Source: Cristatella mucedo
Taxonomy: Eukaryota; Bryozoa; Phylactolaemata; Cristatellidae
Direction: 5' to 3'
Length of the DNA stretch: 60,000 nt
NCBI GenBank assembly: GCA_009760855.2
Contig: WPIO01000027.1
Coordinates: forward strand, 248,501-308,500
Part shown: one piece after another, positions 59,335-60,000 of the stretch
How the letters are laid out: every line of letters starts with the position of its first letter
Position numbering within the stretch: position 1 is the first letter of the stretch
The notes under the pieces: generated by a model
Seen by the model: only the letters and a program-made list of their open reading frames with translations
Database searches by the model: none
Told to the model about the DNA's origin: nothing
Made by a program: the position numbers and the translations under genes

Positions 59335-60000
59335 ATGGCATCAATGGCAGTGCTAGCTAAAATCGCACCTTATTCGTCGAGTGGGTACGTCAACTGGACT
59401 CTGTGACGAACACGCACAAGGTTAAAGATGACGATCTTGCCGCTGTATTTAACTGGCTGAGCTTTTGCAGTCTATGAAGGGCTGATGGACGGTGGTAAAA
59501 GTGACTATACGAAGGTGAAACGCTTACTCAGCGCAGCGTTTTCGCCCGATCGCTAACGCACGTACGATGAGTTGTCGAGCAGAAAACTTCGCGAGGGTGT
59601 GTCGCCAGACGTCTACTTGGCCGATCTTGTTCGCTAGACGTCCATTGTCCTGGCTGCTTAAGCTGGGGCACCTGCTTATCCCCCGGAGTCTTTGCTGAAG
59701 TGCTCATTTGGGTTGGGCCTACCCGATGACGTTAAGCGGCCGCTGCGAGCAGCGGGCTCGCTTACCAAAGCCGAGTTGCCTGTGCTGGTTGAAATTTCAA
59801 GGAATTTTGACTTGTCAAGTGAGACATGTCTCGCCGGCCGTTTTGAGGATCGACGCGCTCAGACCCGTGGCGTCGTGTTGCAGTTTTGGCCGGACTCGCA
59901 AAGGCGGCTCTCCATCCGGCCTTTTCAAAGCAGGCCGTGACTTTGCTAGATCTGCGGCGATCTGAACCATCTAGCTGCTGTGTGTGGCAAAAGGCTCAGC
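59335..60000 (+). pseudogene. LTR-retrotransposon gag (Ty3/gypsy-like), decayed, cut by window end
   Basis: ATG at 59335 opens MASMAVLAKIAPYSS. A frame change gives EWVRQLDSVTNTHKVKDDDL. From 59467 the first frame resumes (AVYEGLMDGGKSDYTKVKRL, YDELSSRKLREGVSPDVYLA, LLKCSFGLGLPDDVKRPL, LPVLVEISRNFDLS). This is the pattern of a gag capsid. At 59944-59985 the same frame holds a CCHC zinc knuckle (C-x2-C-x4-H-x4-C) with a stop inside it. Several in-frame stops show it is inactive. Any pol would lie to the right of the window; no LTR was identified. Confidence 0.7.

Overview
This is a eukaryotic, intron-rich animal sequence. The evidence is split genes with GT-AG introns, tRNA-derived SINEs, an L2/CR1-type LINE family, a hAT miniature element, a metazoan MAM-domain membrane protein and long dinucleotide arrays. 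The conserved protein matches vertebrate SPT16 well but not at vertebrate-to-vertebrate level, so an invertebrate is the best guess. I cannot name the phylum with confidence.

Left part (about 1.6-25.2 kb, plus strand): a complete 25-exon gene for SPT16, the large subunit of the histone chaperone FACT. Every exon was placed by homology and splice sites. All junction phases agree, and the exons sum to 3141 nt (1046 residues plus stop), almost exactly the human length. A CCAAT/E2F-like promoter lies just upstream. The introns hold LINE fragments, two SINE families, a hAT element of URR1/SPIN type with a target-site duplication, a nearly perfect 27-bp palindrome and microsatellites. Exons 9-12 form a compact GC-rich cluster with introns of only 135-142 bp, unlike the mostly longer introns elsewhere.

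Middle part (about 25-47 kb): no intact gene was recognised. It is a graveyard of old repeats: LINE reverse-transcriptase remnants, SINEs, several copies of kilobase-scale duplicated blocks (some carrying SINEs and GA arrays), minisatellites, a class A GPCR pseudogene on the minus strand (32.4-33.4 kb) and a possible decayed kringle exon (43.6-44.0 kb).

Right part (about 47.3-56.6 kb, minus strand): the 3' five exons of a single-pass membrane protein, made of a Thr/Pro linker, one MAM domain, a Ser/Thr-rich stalk, a transmembrane helix and a short cytoplasmic tail. All junctions are phase 1, and one intron has a GC-AG boundary. The 5' exons were not found and may lie beyond the window. The right edge has an antisense LINE 3' end and then a decayed LTR-retrotransposon gag that reaches a CCHC zinc knuckle at the last bases.

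The main system-level observation is that the commonest SINE family and the LINE family share a similar 3' tail with a small hairpin. This suggests the LINE mobilised the SINE. Two SINEs also interrupt one LINE copy.
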